A stretch of 64,000 bases of DNA from Thiomicrorhabdus sp. zzn3 (GTDB lineage: Bacteria; Pseudomonadota; Gammaproteobacteria; Thiomicrospirales; Thiomicrospiraceae): assembly GCF_029767755.1 (NCBI RefSeq), contig NZ_JARUQS010000001.1, positions 620,001 to 684,000 on the forward strand. Reading direction: 5' to 3'. The notes below the pieces were generated by a model. It had not been told where the DNA came from. It saw only the letters and a program-made list of their open reading frames with translations, and did not search any database. Below, one piece after another: positions 1 through 9,738 of this stretch. A program made the position numbers and the translations under genes. The first letter of the stretch is position 1; the number at the start of each line of letters is the position of its first letter.

Positions 1-1110
1 CAAGAACTCTTCTCTTCTCTGGTTGGCAACGGGCCGGCCATGCAAAAAGTCAAAAAACTCATTCAACAGGTTGCTCAAACCGATGCGACCGTCTTGATAT
101 TAGGAGAGTCGGGAACCGGTAAGGAAGTGGTCGCCCAAACTCTGCATAACGCCTCTTCACGCGCAGGCCGCGCTTTTGTTCCGATTAACTGCGGTGCCAT
201 TCCAGGCGAGCTTTTGGAAAGTGAGCTGTTTGGACATGAAAAGGGCGCGTTTACCGGGGCGATTACTGCGCGTAAAGGGCGTTTTGAAATGGCGGAAAAA
301 GGCACCATTTTCTTGGATGAAATTGGTGACATGCCGTTGCCAATGCAAGTCAAATTGTTACGCGTGCTGCAAGAGCGCACCTTTGAGCGTGTTGGTGGGA
401 ATAAGAGCTTTGAATGTGATGTCCGTGTGGTGGCGGCGACGCATCGAAATCTAGAAGATAATATTGCGGAAGGGTCCTTCCGTGAAGACCTGTTTTATCG
501 TTTGAATGTCTTTCCTATTGAAATGCCGGCACTCCGAGAGCGCCCGGAAGATATACCTGGCCTGCTTGAATTTATGTTTAACAAGATTCAGGAAAGTGGC
601 CGTCAGGTGCCTCAGCTGACTGAAAAAGCGCTGATCGCCCTTCAACACTATCAATGGCCGGGTAATGTAAGGGAGTTGGGGAATCTGGCGGAACGCCTTT
701 CTATTTTATTCCCGGATTTACCCGTCGATTATGATGATTTGCCGCAGCGTTACCAGGTGGAGTTGCCTGAGTCGGCGGCGCTCATTCAAACCGATCCAAA
801 CGACATTGTACTAAGTGAGACAGAGCCGAATCGCGAGGCCGCTTCCGACGAGACTATTGACGTCGCCAGGCCGGTTGAATCGGGTGTTTTGGACAGTTCT
901 ACTCCTATGGGGTCAGAACAAAACACGGCCTTTGGTGTTCCAAGTTTGGAAGAGGGGTTAGATCTGAAATCCTACCTGGTCGAGATGGAAGTTCAGCTTA
1001 TCCAGAAAGCGCTCTCGCAAACGGACGGCAATGTCTCTCAGGCGGCTAAACTGTTGCAAACCAACCGAACCACCCTGGTTGAAAAAATCCGTAAATACGA
1101 GTTGAATTAG
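1..1110 (+). CDS. flrA: Flagellar master regulator FlrA/FleQ, 5' end outside window
   Basis: Sigma-54-dependent transcription activator that heads the polar flagellar hierarchy. The reading frame is open from base 1, so the N-terminal receiver-like FleQ domain lies upstream of the window and the ATG at 40 is internal. Visible parts are the AAA+ domain with Walker A GESGTGKE, the sigma-54 contact loop GAFTGA, the Walker B region FLDEIGD and the RLNVFP segment. A low-complexity acidic linker follows, then a C-terminal Fis-type helix-turn-helix ([20 protein letters not shown]). It is followed at once by the FlrB/FlrC two-component pair, the usual FleQ-FleS-FleR order. FlrA-type proteins switch on flrBC and early flagellar operons; the exact targets here are inferred. 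Confidence 0.95.
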   Translation, partial: QELFSSLVGNGPAMQKVKKLIQQVAQTDATVLILGESGTGKEVVAQTLHNASSRAGRAFVPINCGAIPGELLESELFGHEKGAFTGAITARKGRFEMAEKGTIFLDEIGDMPLPMQVKLLRVLQERTFERVGGNKSFECDVRVVAATHRNLEDNIAEGSFREDLFYRLNVFPIEMPALRERPEDIPGLLEFMFNKIQESGRQVPQLTEKALIALQHYQWPGNVRELGNLAERLSILFPDLPVDYDDLPQRYQVELPESAALIQTDPNDIVLSETEPNREAASDETIDVARPVESGVLDSSTPMGSEQNTAFGVPSLEEGLDLKSYLVEMEVQLIQKALSQTDGNVSQAAKLLQTNRTTLVEKIRKYELN

Positions 1111-1137
1111 GTCAAGAGGCCATTGGGGAGCATTGTT

Positions 1138-2286
1138 GTGCTGAATGAAGTTGAAAAAAGCAGGTTGGCAGAGCTTGAACAGGCGTTTGAACTGTTCAAT
1201 GAAACTTCATTGCAACTCACTCAGGCTTATGAATCGCTTCAGCAACAAGTCGCTGATTTACAGAGGCAGCTGGCGCAAAGTGATCGTGAAAAACGCAAAG
1301 TGGCCGACCGCTTAGGTCGGTTGCTTAAATTATTGCCTGCCGGTGTCATAGTGTTGAATCAGAATGGTCAGGTTATTGAAGTGAATGCCAGCGCAGAGGC
1401 GATTCTCGGTCAAGATGTGATGGGCCGAAGCTGGGACGTGGTGATCAAAAACGCTTTTTTAACGACCAACGATGCTGGCGAACTCATTACTCACGATGGA
1501 AAAATCTTTCAGCTATCGGAAACGCGACTGGATGAAACCTTAGGTAAAATTCTCTTGATTCAAGATGTTACCTCAGCGCGCCATTTGCAAGATCATATAA
1601 ACCGTCATCAGCGCCTGCATTCTATGGGTGAGATGGCCGCTTCTCTCGCCCACCAAATTCGAACCCCATTAGCATCGGCACTGCTTTATGTGTCGCAGAT
1701 GAATTCTGAACAGCTTGATGAAGCAAAACGCACCAAGTTTGTCGATAAAGCCTTACATAGCCTAAAACACCTGGAAGGCCTGGTGAAGGATATGTTGCAA
1801 TATGCTAAGGGTGGAAAAGGCAGTGTGCACCGTATTGAAATCGCTGATTTATTCGAGCGAGTCAAGCAGGCGGTTGAGACCCAAGTTAAAGTAACCGATA
1901 GTGAGTTAACCTTTGCTTCAAATGCATCCGGGGTAGCGATTAACGGTGACCTGGACGGGATGGCGACTGCGTTGCAGAACCTGATTAGCAATGCGATTGA
2001 TGTTGTTGGTAAAGACGCGAAAATTGAAGTGCATTTAGAAAAAGCTGCGGACGATCAAATCGATATTATTGTCAGTGACCAAGGTCCCGGCATAGAGGCC
2101 GATAAGCTGGAAAAAGTATTTGAACCTTTTTATACGTCGCGTGCAAAAGGAACGGGCTTAGGTTTGGCGGTTGTAAGAGCCATTGCTGAAGCGCATAATG
2201 GGCAGGCCTGGGTAAAATCGATTCCAGGGTATGGTTCTAAATTTGGTATTCGTTTGCCGCTCGCTGAAACGAAGGAGATTCAATGA
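1138..2286 (+). CDS. flrB: Flagellar sensor histidine kinase FlrB/FleS
   Basis: Soluble histidine kinase that phosphorylates FlrC. No membrane segment is visible. The N-terminus (about residues 5-65) is a Gln/Glu-rich coiled coil, followed by a PAS domain, an H-box (SLAHQIRTPLA) and an HATPase domain with the N box (LISNAIDVV), G1 (DQGPGI) and G2 (GTGLGLAVV). I chose the GTG at 1138 because GGGGAG lies 7 bases before it. A TTG at 1123 in the same frame would add five residues. The last codons overlap flrC by ATGA, so the pair is translationally coupled. Confidence 0.94.
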   Translation: MLNEVEKSRLAELEQAFELFNETSLQLTQAYESLQQQVADLQRQLAQSDREKRKVADRLGRLLKLLPAGVIVLNQNGQVIEVNASAEAILGQDVMGRSWDVVIKNAFLTTNDAGELITHDGKIFQLSETRLDETLGKILLIQDVTSARHLQDHINRHQRLHSMGEMAASLAHQIRTPLASALLYVSQMNSEQLDEAKRTKFVDKALHSLKHLEGLVKDMLQYAKGGKGSVHRIEIADLFERVKQAVETQVKVTDSELTFASNASGVAINGDLDGMATALQNLISNAIDVVGKDAKIEVHLEKAADDQIDIIVSDQGPGIEADKLEKVFEPFYTSRAKGTGLGLAVVRAIAEAHNGQAWVKSIPGYGSKFGIRLPLAETKEIQ

Positions 2287-3632
2287 GTATCGCTAAGATA
2301 TTGATTGTAGAAGATGATCAAGAGTTACAAGAAGCTCTAGTCGATACGTTGACTCTCAATGAATTTGAGGTGATTAGCGTTAGCAGTGCAGAAGAGGCGC
2401 TGGTGGCTTTGGACGATGATATTGGTATGGTGTTCAGTGATATCCGCATGGATGGAATGGATGGGTATACGCTGATGACCCGCATTCGGGCGATTAAGCC
2501 CTATCTGCCTATTGTTCTAATGACGGCCTACGGTACGATTGAACAGGCGGTTGAAGCGATGAAACTGGGAGCGGTAGATTACATTGTCAAGCCATTCGAA
2601 GCCTCCGTATTGGTCGAGAAAGCCAAGTCCTATTTCAACCGTGATGCATCCAGTGAGGACGATTTTGTGGCTGCCGATCCGGTGACGCAAAAAGTAAAAG
2701 CCATGGCTCAGAAAGTCGCCAATAGCGACGCAAGCGTCTTTATTAGCGGAGAGAGCGGGACCGGAAAAGAAGTACTGGCGCGCTATATTCATGCGCATTC
2801 CGAGCGTAGAGATAAACCGTTTGTTGCCATTAACTGCGCAGCGATTCCGGAAAACATGTTGGAAGCGATGCTGTTTGGGTACGAGAAGGGAGCGTTTACC
2901 GGAGCAGCCAAATCAATGCCTGGTAAATTTGAGCAGGCCCAGTATGGCACGATTTTTCTTGATGAAATCGGAGAAATGAAGCCGGATTTGCAAGCCAAAT
3001 TGCTCCGTGTGCTGCAAGAAAGGGAGGTCGAGCGTATTGGTAGCCACAAAGTGGTGAATCTTGATGTACGGGTTTTGAGCGCCTCAAACGTGAATATGCA
3101 ACAAGCGATTCAAAACGGCGTTTTCCGTGAAGACTTGTTTTACCGTCTGAATGTGTTTCCAATGCGTTTACCGCCTTTGAAAGAGCGGCCTAAGGATATA
3201 GCGTCGATTGCCGAACGCTTGCTGCAACGTCATTGTGGCCGGACCCGAATTGAACCGATGATCTCGGCACCCGCCATGAAGCGGCTGATTGAATACTCAT
3301 GGCCCGGCAACATCCGTGAATTGGATAATGTCATTCAACGGGCTTTAGTGATGATGTCGGGAGATACGATTCAGCCGCAAGATATTTTACTGGATGGCAT
3401 GGAAATGCAATCGACGATGACAGACGGTTTTTCCAGCGTTGGGATATCGTTGAATGATCAGCAAAATGATTTGCCGACAGACCTTAAAGCCAGAGAAGTG
3501 GCATTGATTCTGGAAACGCTTAAACAGCATAATGGACACCGTCAAAAAACGGCGGAAACGTTAAATATCAGTCCGCGCACGTTACGTTACAAATTGGCTA
3601 AATTAAAGGAACAGGGGGTGGATGTTCCTTAG
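2283..3632 (+). CDS. flrC: Flagellar response regulator FlrC/FleR (NtrC family)
   Basis: Activator of middle flagellar genes from sigma-54 promoters. Domains in order: receiver with acidic pocket (IVEDD) and phospho-acceptor Asp near residue 52 (FSDIRMDGMDG), conserved Lys in IVKPFEA; AAA+ domain with GESGTGKE and GAFTGA; Fis-like HTH at the C-terminus (KTAETLNISPRTLRYKLAKL). At 449 residues it is a normal length. Starts inside the flrB stop region. The sigma-54 promoter about 110 bases downstream, before fliE, is its probable first target. Confidence 0.95.
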   Translation: MSIAKILIVEDDQELQEALVDTLTLNEFEVISVSSAEEALVALDDDIGMVFSDIRMDGMDGYTLMTRIRAIKPYLPIVLMTAYGTIEQAVEAMKLGAVDYIVKPFEASVLVEKAKSYFNRDASSEDDFVAADPVTQKVKAMAQKVANSDASVFISGESGTGKEVLARYIHAHSERRDKPFVAINCAAIPENMLEAMLFGYEKGAFTGAAKSMPGKFEQAQYGTIFLDEIGEMKPDLQAKLLRVLQEREVERIGSHKVVNLDVRVLSASNVNMQQAIQNGVFREDLFYRLNVFPMRLPPLKERPKDIASIAERLLQRHCGRTRIEPMISAPAMKRLIEYSWPGNIRELDNVIQRALVMMSGDTIQPQDILLDGMEMQSTMTDGFSSVGISLNDQQNDLPTDLKAREVALILETLKQHNGHRQKTAETLNISPRTLRYKLAKLKEQGVDVP

Positions 3633-3742
3633 CCTTTTAGGTGCTTGGTTGCTTATTATCGTTAACTCAATTTAATGTTAACGGCAGGATGCACTATAAT
3701 TAAACCGAATATCAAAAAAATGACGCTTTTTATGTAAAGTAT

Positions 3743-3758
3743 TGGCATATCAATTGCT
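3743..3758 (+). promoter_or_regulatory. Sigma-54 promoter for the fliE operon
   Basis: TGGCATATCAATTGCT matches the -24/-12 sigma-54 pattern: GG and GC elements separated by exactly 10 bases, with TGGCA and TTGC both intact. It lies 76 bases before the fliE ATG in a 200-base gap after flrC. This fits activation by FlrC. A small CCCCT/AGGGG hairpin lies just before the fliE ribosome site. Confidence 0.8.
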
Positions 3759-3833
3759 GTTGCAATGAAAGCGAAAAACCTAAACGAGAAATAACGAAAT
3801 CCCCTACAAGGGGTGGTTGGAGTTCAAAAGCGA

Positions 3834-4172
3834 ATGAGCACAATTGATACACAGAGCTTGATGTTACAAATGCGTTCCCTGGCAGCGCAGGCTGCCTCTC
3901 AGCCTGGTAAAGTTGATAACTCTGTGGCTGAAAGCGGAGAAACCCAGACGGACAAATTTGCCGATTTGTTGAGTCAATCCGTGAATGCGGTCAATACCGA
4001 ACAACATAAATCTGCCGATATGAAAGCGGCATTTGAACGTGGTGACTTGGATGTCGAGCTGTCTGAAGTCATGCTTCAAGCTCAGAAGGCCAGCCTCTCT
4101 TTTCAGGCGATGACCCAGGTGCGTAACAAACTGACAGAAGCCTATAAAGATATTATGAATATGCCAATTTGA
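3834..4172 (+). CDS. fliE: Flagellar hook-basal body protein FliE
   Basis: FliE joins the MS ring to the proximal rod and is the first rod subunit exported. The 112-residue protein has the family C-terminus ([31 protein letters not shown]). I prefer the ATG at 3834, preceded by GGTTGGAG. A GTG at 3813 in frame would add seven residues but lacks a ribosome site. First gene of the long fli operon. Confidence 0.93.
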   Translation: MSTIDTQSLMLQMRSLAAQAASQPGKVDNSVAESGETQTDKFADLLSQSVNAVNTEQHKSADMKAAFERGDLDVELSEVMLQAQKASLSFQAMTQVRNKLTEAYKDIMNMPI

Positions 4173-4230
4173 TTTTTAATATCCAATCTTTCACCAACTC
4201 TCTATTTCTTAATCATAAAGAAGATAATCT

Positions 4231-5925
4231 ATGGCTGATCAGCAAGCGTCAATGGATCCAACCTTAACTCCCCAGCAGCCGACGGGGTTTGGTTCGACGC
4301 TTTTGAATAATCTGATGGCGCTTTCCGTTGCTAAACAGGTCAGTCTCGTAATTGCGTTAGCAGCGGCTGTAGCTCTTGTTGTCGGTATCCTGCTCTGGTC
4401 ACAAGATAAGCCTTATACACTGTTATTTGGTAGCCTGGATGCTAAAGATGTCAACGAAGTCGTTCAAACCCTTGAACAAGAGCAGGTGGATTATCGTATT
4501 GACCAGACCAGCGGAGGCATTTTGGTGCCTTCGGATCAAGTCTATTCACTCCGTTTAAAGCTGGCAGCAGCCGGTTACCCTAAGCAAGCCGCTACCGGCT
4601 ACCAGCTTCTTGACGTTGAACAGGGCTTTGGTATTTCTCAGTTTAAAGAAACCACACAATACCATCGTGCACTTGAAGGTGAGTTGGCAAAATCGGTTGC
4701 ATCCATCAATGCGGTGAAATCCGCTCGAGTCATGCTGGGGATGCCCAAACGTTCTGTATTTGTGCGCAAGCAGCAAAAGCCGTCTGCATCAGTCGTGGTT
4801 AAGCTTTACCCAGGACGAAGCTTAAATGATGAGCAGGTCAGTTCAATTGTCTACTTGGTCTCTTCTAGTATTCCCAATATGGACGTCAAAGATGTCACTG
4901 TCGTCGATCAGAACGGTAATTTATTGACGGGTGATGCGCATGCAAGCGGTACTTTGAATATGAGTATTAAGCAGCTTGACTATACGCGTATGGTTGAAGA
5001 AACCCTATCGAATCGAATTATTAAACTGTTAGCACCTATTGTTGGTGGGGAAAACAAGGTTCGAGCGCAAGTCACAGCGGAGTTGGATTTTACGCAGCAA
5101 GAGCAGACGCGTGAAAATTATGAACCGGATCCAGAAGCAATCCGCTCTGAGCAAAAGATCAAGGAAATCAACCGTAATGAAGGTCCAACCGGCATCCCGG
5201 GAGCCTTAACTAATCAACCTCCTCGGGCGGGTATTGCGCCTGAAGAGGGGTATAGTGGACAAAACGCCGACCCTAATTTGCGTAATTCTTCAGAAAAGAC
5301 CACTAAGAACTATGAGCTAGATCGAACGGTCAGTCATATTAAAAATTCCGTAGGAAATATTCACCGCCTTTCCGTTGCGGTGGTGTTGGATGATAAAACT
5401 TCTTTGGATGCCGAACAAAATTTGGTGCGTACCCCTTTAACGGAAGATGAATTGCTGCGTTATCGCCGTCTGGTGAGTGATACGGTTGGCTTGGATGAAG
5501 CCCGAGGAGACACCTTAACGGTGGTCAATGCTTCATTTGTCGTCGCTCCTCAAGAGGAAGAAGAACCTGCGCCGATCTGGCAGCAAAACTGGTTCTGGGA
5601 TTTGGTCAAGCAATTGCTGGCAGGCCTGGCGGTATTGATTATTATCTTTGGCGTGATTCGACCCATGTTGAAAGAGTTGTCGAAGAAAGAAGAAGTGGTT
5701 ACTTATCTGGAAGAGGTGCCTGAGGAAGAAGAGGAAATTGAAAATGTCGATGAAATTTCCAAGGCACTCGAACAGATGAATGAAGAAGTTGAGCAAACCG
5801 CTGCTGAGGCCGAGGCTGAGTCGGATGAGGAGCATGACATGATTGAGAAAGTGCGTACGCTTGTGGCTTCTGATCCTAAGGTCGCAGCCCATATTATCAA
5901 GCAATGGATGTCAGGGAGTAAGTGA
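4231..5925 (+). CDS. fliF: Flagellar MS-ring protein FliF
   Basis: Forms the MS ring in the inner membrane on which the export gate and C ring assemble. The 564-residue protein has two membrane segments, near residues 36-56 and 453-475. Between them lies the large periplasmic ring-building region, and the C-terminus is an acidic tail ending in DPKVAAHIIKQWMSG, which is the FliG-binding peptide. A strongly Glu-rich stretch lies at about residues 490-540. The stop codon overlaps the fliG start. Confidence 0.96.
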   Translation: MADQQASMDPTLTPQQPTGFGSTLLNNLMALSVAKQVSLVIALAAAVALVVGILLWSQDKPYTLLFGSLDAKDVNEVVQTLEQEQVDYRIDQTSGGILVPSDQVYSLRLKLAAAGYPKQAATGYQLLDVEQGFGISQFKETTQYHRALEGELAKSVASINAVKSARVMLGMPKRSVFVRKQQKPSASVVVKLYPGRSLNDEQVSSIVYLVSSSIPNMDVKDVTVVDQNGNLLTGDAHASGTLNMSIKQLDYTRMVEETLSNRIIKLLAPIVGGENKVRAQVTAELDFTQQEQTRENYEPDPEAIRSEQKIKEINRNEGPTGIPGALTNQPPRAGIAPEEGYSGQNADPNLRNSSEKTTKNYELDRTVSHIKNSVGNIHRLSVAVVLDDKTSLDAEQNLVRTPLTEDELLRYRRLVSDTVGLDEARGDTLTVVNASFVVAPQEEEEPAPIWQQNWFWDLVKQLLAGLAVLIIIFGVIRPMLKELSKKEEVVTYLEEVPEEEEEIENVDEISKALEQMNEEVEQTAAEAEAESDEEHDMIEKVRTLVASDPKVAAHIIKQWMSGSK

Positions 5926-6944
5926 TGCCGGACGCAAGAGGTGAAATTGAAGAGGTTAAAGAATTAAGTGGCTTGGATCGTTCGGCCATTTTTCTTCTCG
6001 CGTTGGGTAAAGAGAATGCCGCTCAAGTGCTTAAGCACCTCAATCCAAGAGAAGTCCAGCAGCTCGGTTCGGCGATGACATCGGTTGAGAACGTGACGCG
6101 TCATGATATTCATCAAGTGATGCAAGCGTTTCTGGATGAAATGGGCGAGGATGCGCTGGGTGTGGATCCTAACGAATATGCACAGGCTTTGATGGCGGAT
6201 GCCTTGGGCGAAGGCGGCGGCCACCTGATGGATGCCGCTTTGTTGGGTGATCAAGTGAAAGGGCTTGAAGCGCTCAAATGGATGCATCCGTCAACCATCT
6301 CCAATATGCTCAGAAATGAGCACCCTCAGGTGGTGGCCATTGTGCTTTCTTATTTTGATCCAGACCAAGCCGCTGAAGTGTTAAGAGGGATTCCGGAACG
6401 CTTTCAGGCTGAAGTTATTTATCGTATTGCCACTTTGACGACGATTCAGCCCCGTGCGTTATTTGATTTGAATGATGTGCTTGAAAAGGCGTCGAGTGAT
6501 GGTGAAGGCGGCAAGCTGGCCACGATTGGTGGAGAGAAGCGGGCGGCTGAGATTCTCAACTTGGTTGGTAGCGGCGTGGACTCACGAATTTTGGATGATA
6601 TCGCGATCGAACACGAAGATGTCAGTAAAGCGATTCAGGACAAAATGTTTGTCTTTGATGATATTGAAGGCATTGACGATCGTGGTATTCAAACGATTGT
6701 TGCCGAAGTGCCCAATGAGGTCTTGTTGTTGGCTCTCAAAGGTGCGGACAATAAGCTCAAAGAGAAGTTCTTGGCGAACGTCTCCAAGCGTCAAGCGGAT
6801 ATTATGCGTGATGATTTGGAATCAGGCGGTCCAGTTAAACTCAGTGCTGTTGAAGAGGCGCAGCGTACGATTGTCCAAACTGTACGTCGCTTAGCAGATG
6901 AAGAGAAGTTGATGATGCCTGGTTCTGGTGAGGAGTTTGTGTAA
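5925..6944 (+). CDS. fliG: Flagellar motor switch protein FliG
   Basis: C-ring protein that contacts FliF through its N-terminus and the MotA stators through its C-terminus, generating torque. The middle domain has the EHPQ motif (NEHPQVVAIVLSYF), and the C-terminal domain has the charged helix (KRQADIMRDDLESGGPV). The ATG at 5925 shares its A with the fliF stop and has AGGGAG 6 bases upstream. A GTG directly before it is also in frame. Length 339 is typical. Confidence 0.96.
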   Translation: MPDARGEIEEVKELSGLDRSAIFLLALGKENAAQVLKHLNPREVQQLGSAMTSVENVTRHDIHQVMQAFLDEMGEDALGVDPNEYAQALMADALGEGGGHLMDAALLGDQVKGLEALKWMHPSTISNMLRNEHPQVVAIVLSYFDPDQAAEVLRGIPERFQAEVIYRIATLTTIQPRALFDLNDVLEKASSDGEGGKLATIGGEKRAAEILNLVGSGVDSRILDDIAIEHEDVSKAIQDKMFVFDDIEGIDDRGIQTIVAEVPNEVLLLALKGADNKLKEKFLANVSKRQADIMRDDLESGGPVKLSAVEEAQRTIVQTVRRLADEEKLMMPGSGEEFV

Positions 6945-7742
6945 GTGGATGAGGCCCAATCAACAAAGGCTCCTTCACTTGACGAAGAGGAGATCGAACT
7001 GGCTACGGTCATTCCGGCCGAGCAGGTGGCTGCACCTGAAATCCGTCCCTGGACATTGAATAATCTCGAAGAAGAAGAGCGGTTTAAGGCCTTAGAAACC
7101 GAACAAAAGGTCTATGAAGAAATTCAAGAACGCTTAAAGCCAGAGATTCAACGCCAAACAGAAGTTTTGAAAAAAGAAACCTACGAATTGGCTAAACGCG
7201 AAGGTTTCGATGCGGGGTACGAAGAGGGCAAGAAGCTTGGGCAGCAGGAAGCCAAAGAGATTGCCTTGGCTGAAGCAGAAAAGCAGCTGGCCAATGAGTT
7301 AGAGCGTATGGATGGGGTAATATCATCATTAAATGCCCCATATAGGCTGTTGGAGAATAAGGTTTATGAAAGTCTGACTCACTTGGCGTTACAGGTCGCT
7401 GAAGAGGTCATACAACAAGAAATTAAAGGGCGCTCTGATTGGGTCTTTAAAATCATCCATGAAGCGGTTAATACGCTCAATGACAGTCTGGCGCCGATTG
7501 ATGTCTTTTTACATCCTAACGACCTGAAGTTGATTGAAAGCCACTCTGATGACGTTGCCAAAAACTGGCGTTTACATGCGGATGAGGCGGTTTCAGAAGG
7601 GACGTGCCGAGTTAAGCAAGATTTTTCTTCCATCGATCATAATTGGAAAAACCGGTTTCAAACTATGGCGGTAAAGCTACAGGCACAAGCCGTGGCTGAA
7701 GACCAGCAGCGCTCTCAAGCTCATGTTGATGTTCATGATTAG
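6945..7742 (+). CDS. fliH: Flagellar assembly protein FliH
   Basis: Cytoplasmic regulator of the FliI export ATPase, related to the peripheral stalk of F-type ATPases. A Glu-rich coiled coil (about residues 40-125) precedes the conserved C-terminal domain (LTHLALQVAEEVIQQEIKG, then CRVKQDFSSIDHNWKNRF). GTG start abuts the fliG stop, with GGTGAGGAG upstream. Slightly longer than enteric FliH. Confidence 0.9.
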   Translation: MDEAQSTKAPSLDEEEIELATVIPAEQVAAPEIRPWTLNNLEEEERFKALETEQKVYEEIQERLKPEIQRQTEVLKKETYELAKREGFDAGYEEGKKLGQQEAKEIALAEAEKQLANELERMDGVISSLNAPYRLLENKVYESLTHLALQVAEEVIQQEIKGRSDWVFKIIHEAVNTLNDSLAPIDVFLHPNDLKLIESHSDDVAKNWRLHADEAVSEGTCRVKQDFSSIDHNWKNRFQTMAVKLQAQAVAEDQQRSQAHVDVHD

Positions 7743-7816
7743 GCCCCACCTCTCTTCTATTCGTTTTACGATACCGTTTATTTCTGGCGTTATTGAGCCT
7801 TAATAAAGGAGTGAAG

Positions 7817-9163
7817 ATGAGTTTTTCTCAAGACTTAAATCAATCCTTGTTGGATAAGCTTGATCGCCTTTCTCAACAAATTTCCCTGCCTTCCTCATTA
7901 ATGGTTTCCGGTCGTTTAGTGCGCATGGTCGGAATGACCTTGGAGGTTGTGGGTACCTATGCCCCTGTTGGATCAAGGTGCCAAATTGAGAGCAAGCATG
8001 GCGAACCAATCGAGGCGGAAGTGGTTGGTTTCCATGATGACCGCCTATACCTGATGCCGATTGGGGATACCCAGGGGTTATCTCCGAATGCCAAAGTGAC
8101 TCCGGTTCAAGGTGGGGTAAAAGTCCGAGTAGGCCATGCTATGTTAGGTAGAATCGTTGATGGGTCAGGTCAGCCTTTAGATAATAAAGGGAGCATTGAA
8201 ACCGAGCAAGAAGTGCCTTTATCAGGAAGGCGGATAAATCCGTTGAAACGCGCGCCGATTTCCGAACCTCTGGATGTCGGGATCAAAGCGATTAATGGCT
8301 TGCTGACACTGGGCAGAGGTCAGCGTATTGGTTTGATGGCTGGAACCGGGGTGGGTAAAAGTGTGTTGCTGGGCATGATGACTCGCTACACGAATGCGGA
8401 TGTTGTGGTGGTTGGTCTTGTTGGAGAACGTGGCCGTGAAGTGAATGATTTTGTTCGCAATAACCTGGGCGAAGAGGGGTTGAAGCGTTCAGTCGTCGTC
8501 GCTACGCCAGCGGATGACCCTCCATTGATGCGGCTGCATGGCGCCATGATGGCAACGGCTATCGCTGAATATTTTCGTGATCAAGGTTTGAATGTCTTGC
8601 TCTTAATGGATTCCTTGACGCGTTTTGCACAAGCTCAGCGTGAAATCGCGCTGGCTGTAGGCGAGCCCCCAGCCAGCAAAGGCTATCCCCCGTCGGTTTT
8701 TTCGAAGTTGCCGCAACTGGTTGAAAGGGCGGGTAATGGCCAAGAGGGGGCAGGGTCGATTACCGCTATTTATACTGTCTTGGCAGAAGGTGACGATCAA
8801 TCTGATCCGGTAGTGGATTCTGCACGGGGAGTTTTGGATGGCCACATTGTCCTGTCTCGTGAGATTGCGGATTCTGGGCGTTACCCCGCCATCGATATCG
8901 AATCGTCGATCAGTCGTGTGATGGTAGAAATTGTTTCTAAAGAGCAGTTGGGCCTGGCTAGACGTTTCAAGCAGCTTTATTCGACTTACCAGCAAAACCA
9001 AGATCTCATTAATGTTGGAGCGTACCGTAAAGGAACGGATCCGCAAATTGATGCGGCTATCCAGAAATATCCGCTGCTTAACCAGTTTCTTTCCCAGGAA
9101 ATTGGGGAATGTTTTGATGTTAAGCACAGTACGCTTGAACTGCAGAAAACGCTTGGTGAATAG
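7817..9163 (+). CDS. fliI: Flagellum-specific export ATPase FliI
   Basis: ATPase of the flagellar type III export apparatus, homologous to F1 beta. Shows the P-loop AGTGVGKS (about residues 174-181), the GERGREV motif, the Walker B region LNVLLLMDSLTRFAQAQRE and the family signature PPASKGYPPSVFSKLP. ATG at 7817 is preceded by AAAGGAG with 5-base spacing; an upstream in-frame TTG at 7793 lacks a site. Length 448 is normal. Confidence 0.96.
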   Translation: MSFSQDLNQSLLDKLDRLSQQISLPSSLMVSGRLVRMVGMTLEVVGTYAPVGSRCQIESKHGEPIEAEVVGFHDDRLYLMPIGDTQGLSPNAKVTPVQGGVKVRVGHAMLGRIVDGSGQPLDNKGSIETEQEVPLSGRRINPLKRAPISEPLDVGIKAINGLLTLGRGQRIGLMAGTGVGKSVLLGMMTRYTNADVVVVGLVGERGREVNDFVRNNLGEEGLKRSVVVATPADDPPLMRLHGAMMATAIAEYFRDQGLNVLLLMDSLTRFAQAQREIALAVGEPPASKGYPPSVFSKLPQLVERAGNGQEGAGSITAIYTVLAEGDDQSDPVVDSARGVLDGHIVLSREIADSGRYPAIDIESSISRVMVEIVSKEQLGLARRFKQLYSTYQQNQDLINVGAYRKGTDPQIDAAIQKYPLLNQFLSQEIGECFDVKHSTLELQKTLGE

Positions 9164-9208
9164 CGTTTGATTTCCATTCATTAACTAAAAGTTATTCTTG
9201 GGGTTTTT

Positions 9209-9649
9209 GTGAGTTCTCGCATTCAAAAAATTCAGACATTAGTCGGTTTAGCCGAATCAGAAGAGGATAAGGCTGTCAAAACGTTGGCTGAATTGCAGGG
9301 ACAGTATCAATTGCACGCCCAGCAGTTGGAAATGCTGCGTTCCTATGTTTCAGATTACTCCCCTTGTTCTACCGCTAATGGTTCTACGATCCAGCCGATT
9401 CAGGTGCTTTCAACTCAGGCATTCATTAATAAGCTTCAAGATGCCATTACCGCGGAAAGTCAAAAAGTTGATGATTTAGCTCACACCGTAGAGCGCGCCC
9501 GAGACATGTGGTTGGAAAAGAGAAGTCGCCTGAAAGCATTGCAGAAATTGCTGTTACGTCTTGAGAAAGATGAGCAGGCCCGTATTAACCGGGCTGAACA
9601 GCGCTTTTTGGATGAACTATCCAGTCAGTCTTCTTATCGAAACAGCTAA
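9209..9649 (+). CDS. fliJ: Flagellar export chaperone FliJ
   Basis: Small coiled-coil protein that fits into the FliI hexamer like the F1 gamma subunit and helps export. The 146 residues are almost entirely predicted helix, with heptad-like Leu/Gln/Glu patterns and no enzymatic motif. GTG start after TTGGGG. Assigned chiefly from its place between fliI and fliK and its length. Confidence 0.85.
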   Translation: MSSRIQKIQTLVGLAESEEDKAVKTLAELQGQYQLHAQQLEMLRSYVSDYSPCSTANGSTIQPIQVLSTQAFINKLQDAITAESQKVDDLAHTVERARDMWLEKRSRLKALQKLLLRLEKDEQARINRAEQRFLDELSSQSSYRNS

Positions 9650-9682
9650 TAATATTCATTTTATATGTTAAGTCTGAGCTTT

Positions 9683-9698
9683 AGGCACATAGATTGCT
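9683..9698 (+). promoter_or_regulatory. Sigma-54-type promoter before fliK
   Basis: AGGCACATAGATTGCT keeps GGCAC and TTGC with the required 10-base GG-to-GC spacing; only the first T of the consensus is replaced. It ends 40 bases before the fliK ATG, in the gap after fliJ. It suggests fliK and downstream genes can be transcribed separately from the fliE promoter. Confidence 0.65.
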
Positions 9699-9738
9699 TT
9701 GTGGATGATGCAGATAAATATCTATGTGGTAAAACGCA

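Noticed and set aside
5533-5904. Minus-strand frame opposite the end of fliF that looks membrane-like.
   Set aside because: It is the antisense of the Glu-rich FliF tail, which always yields Phe/Leu-rich translations.
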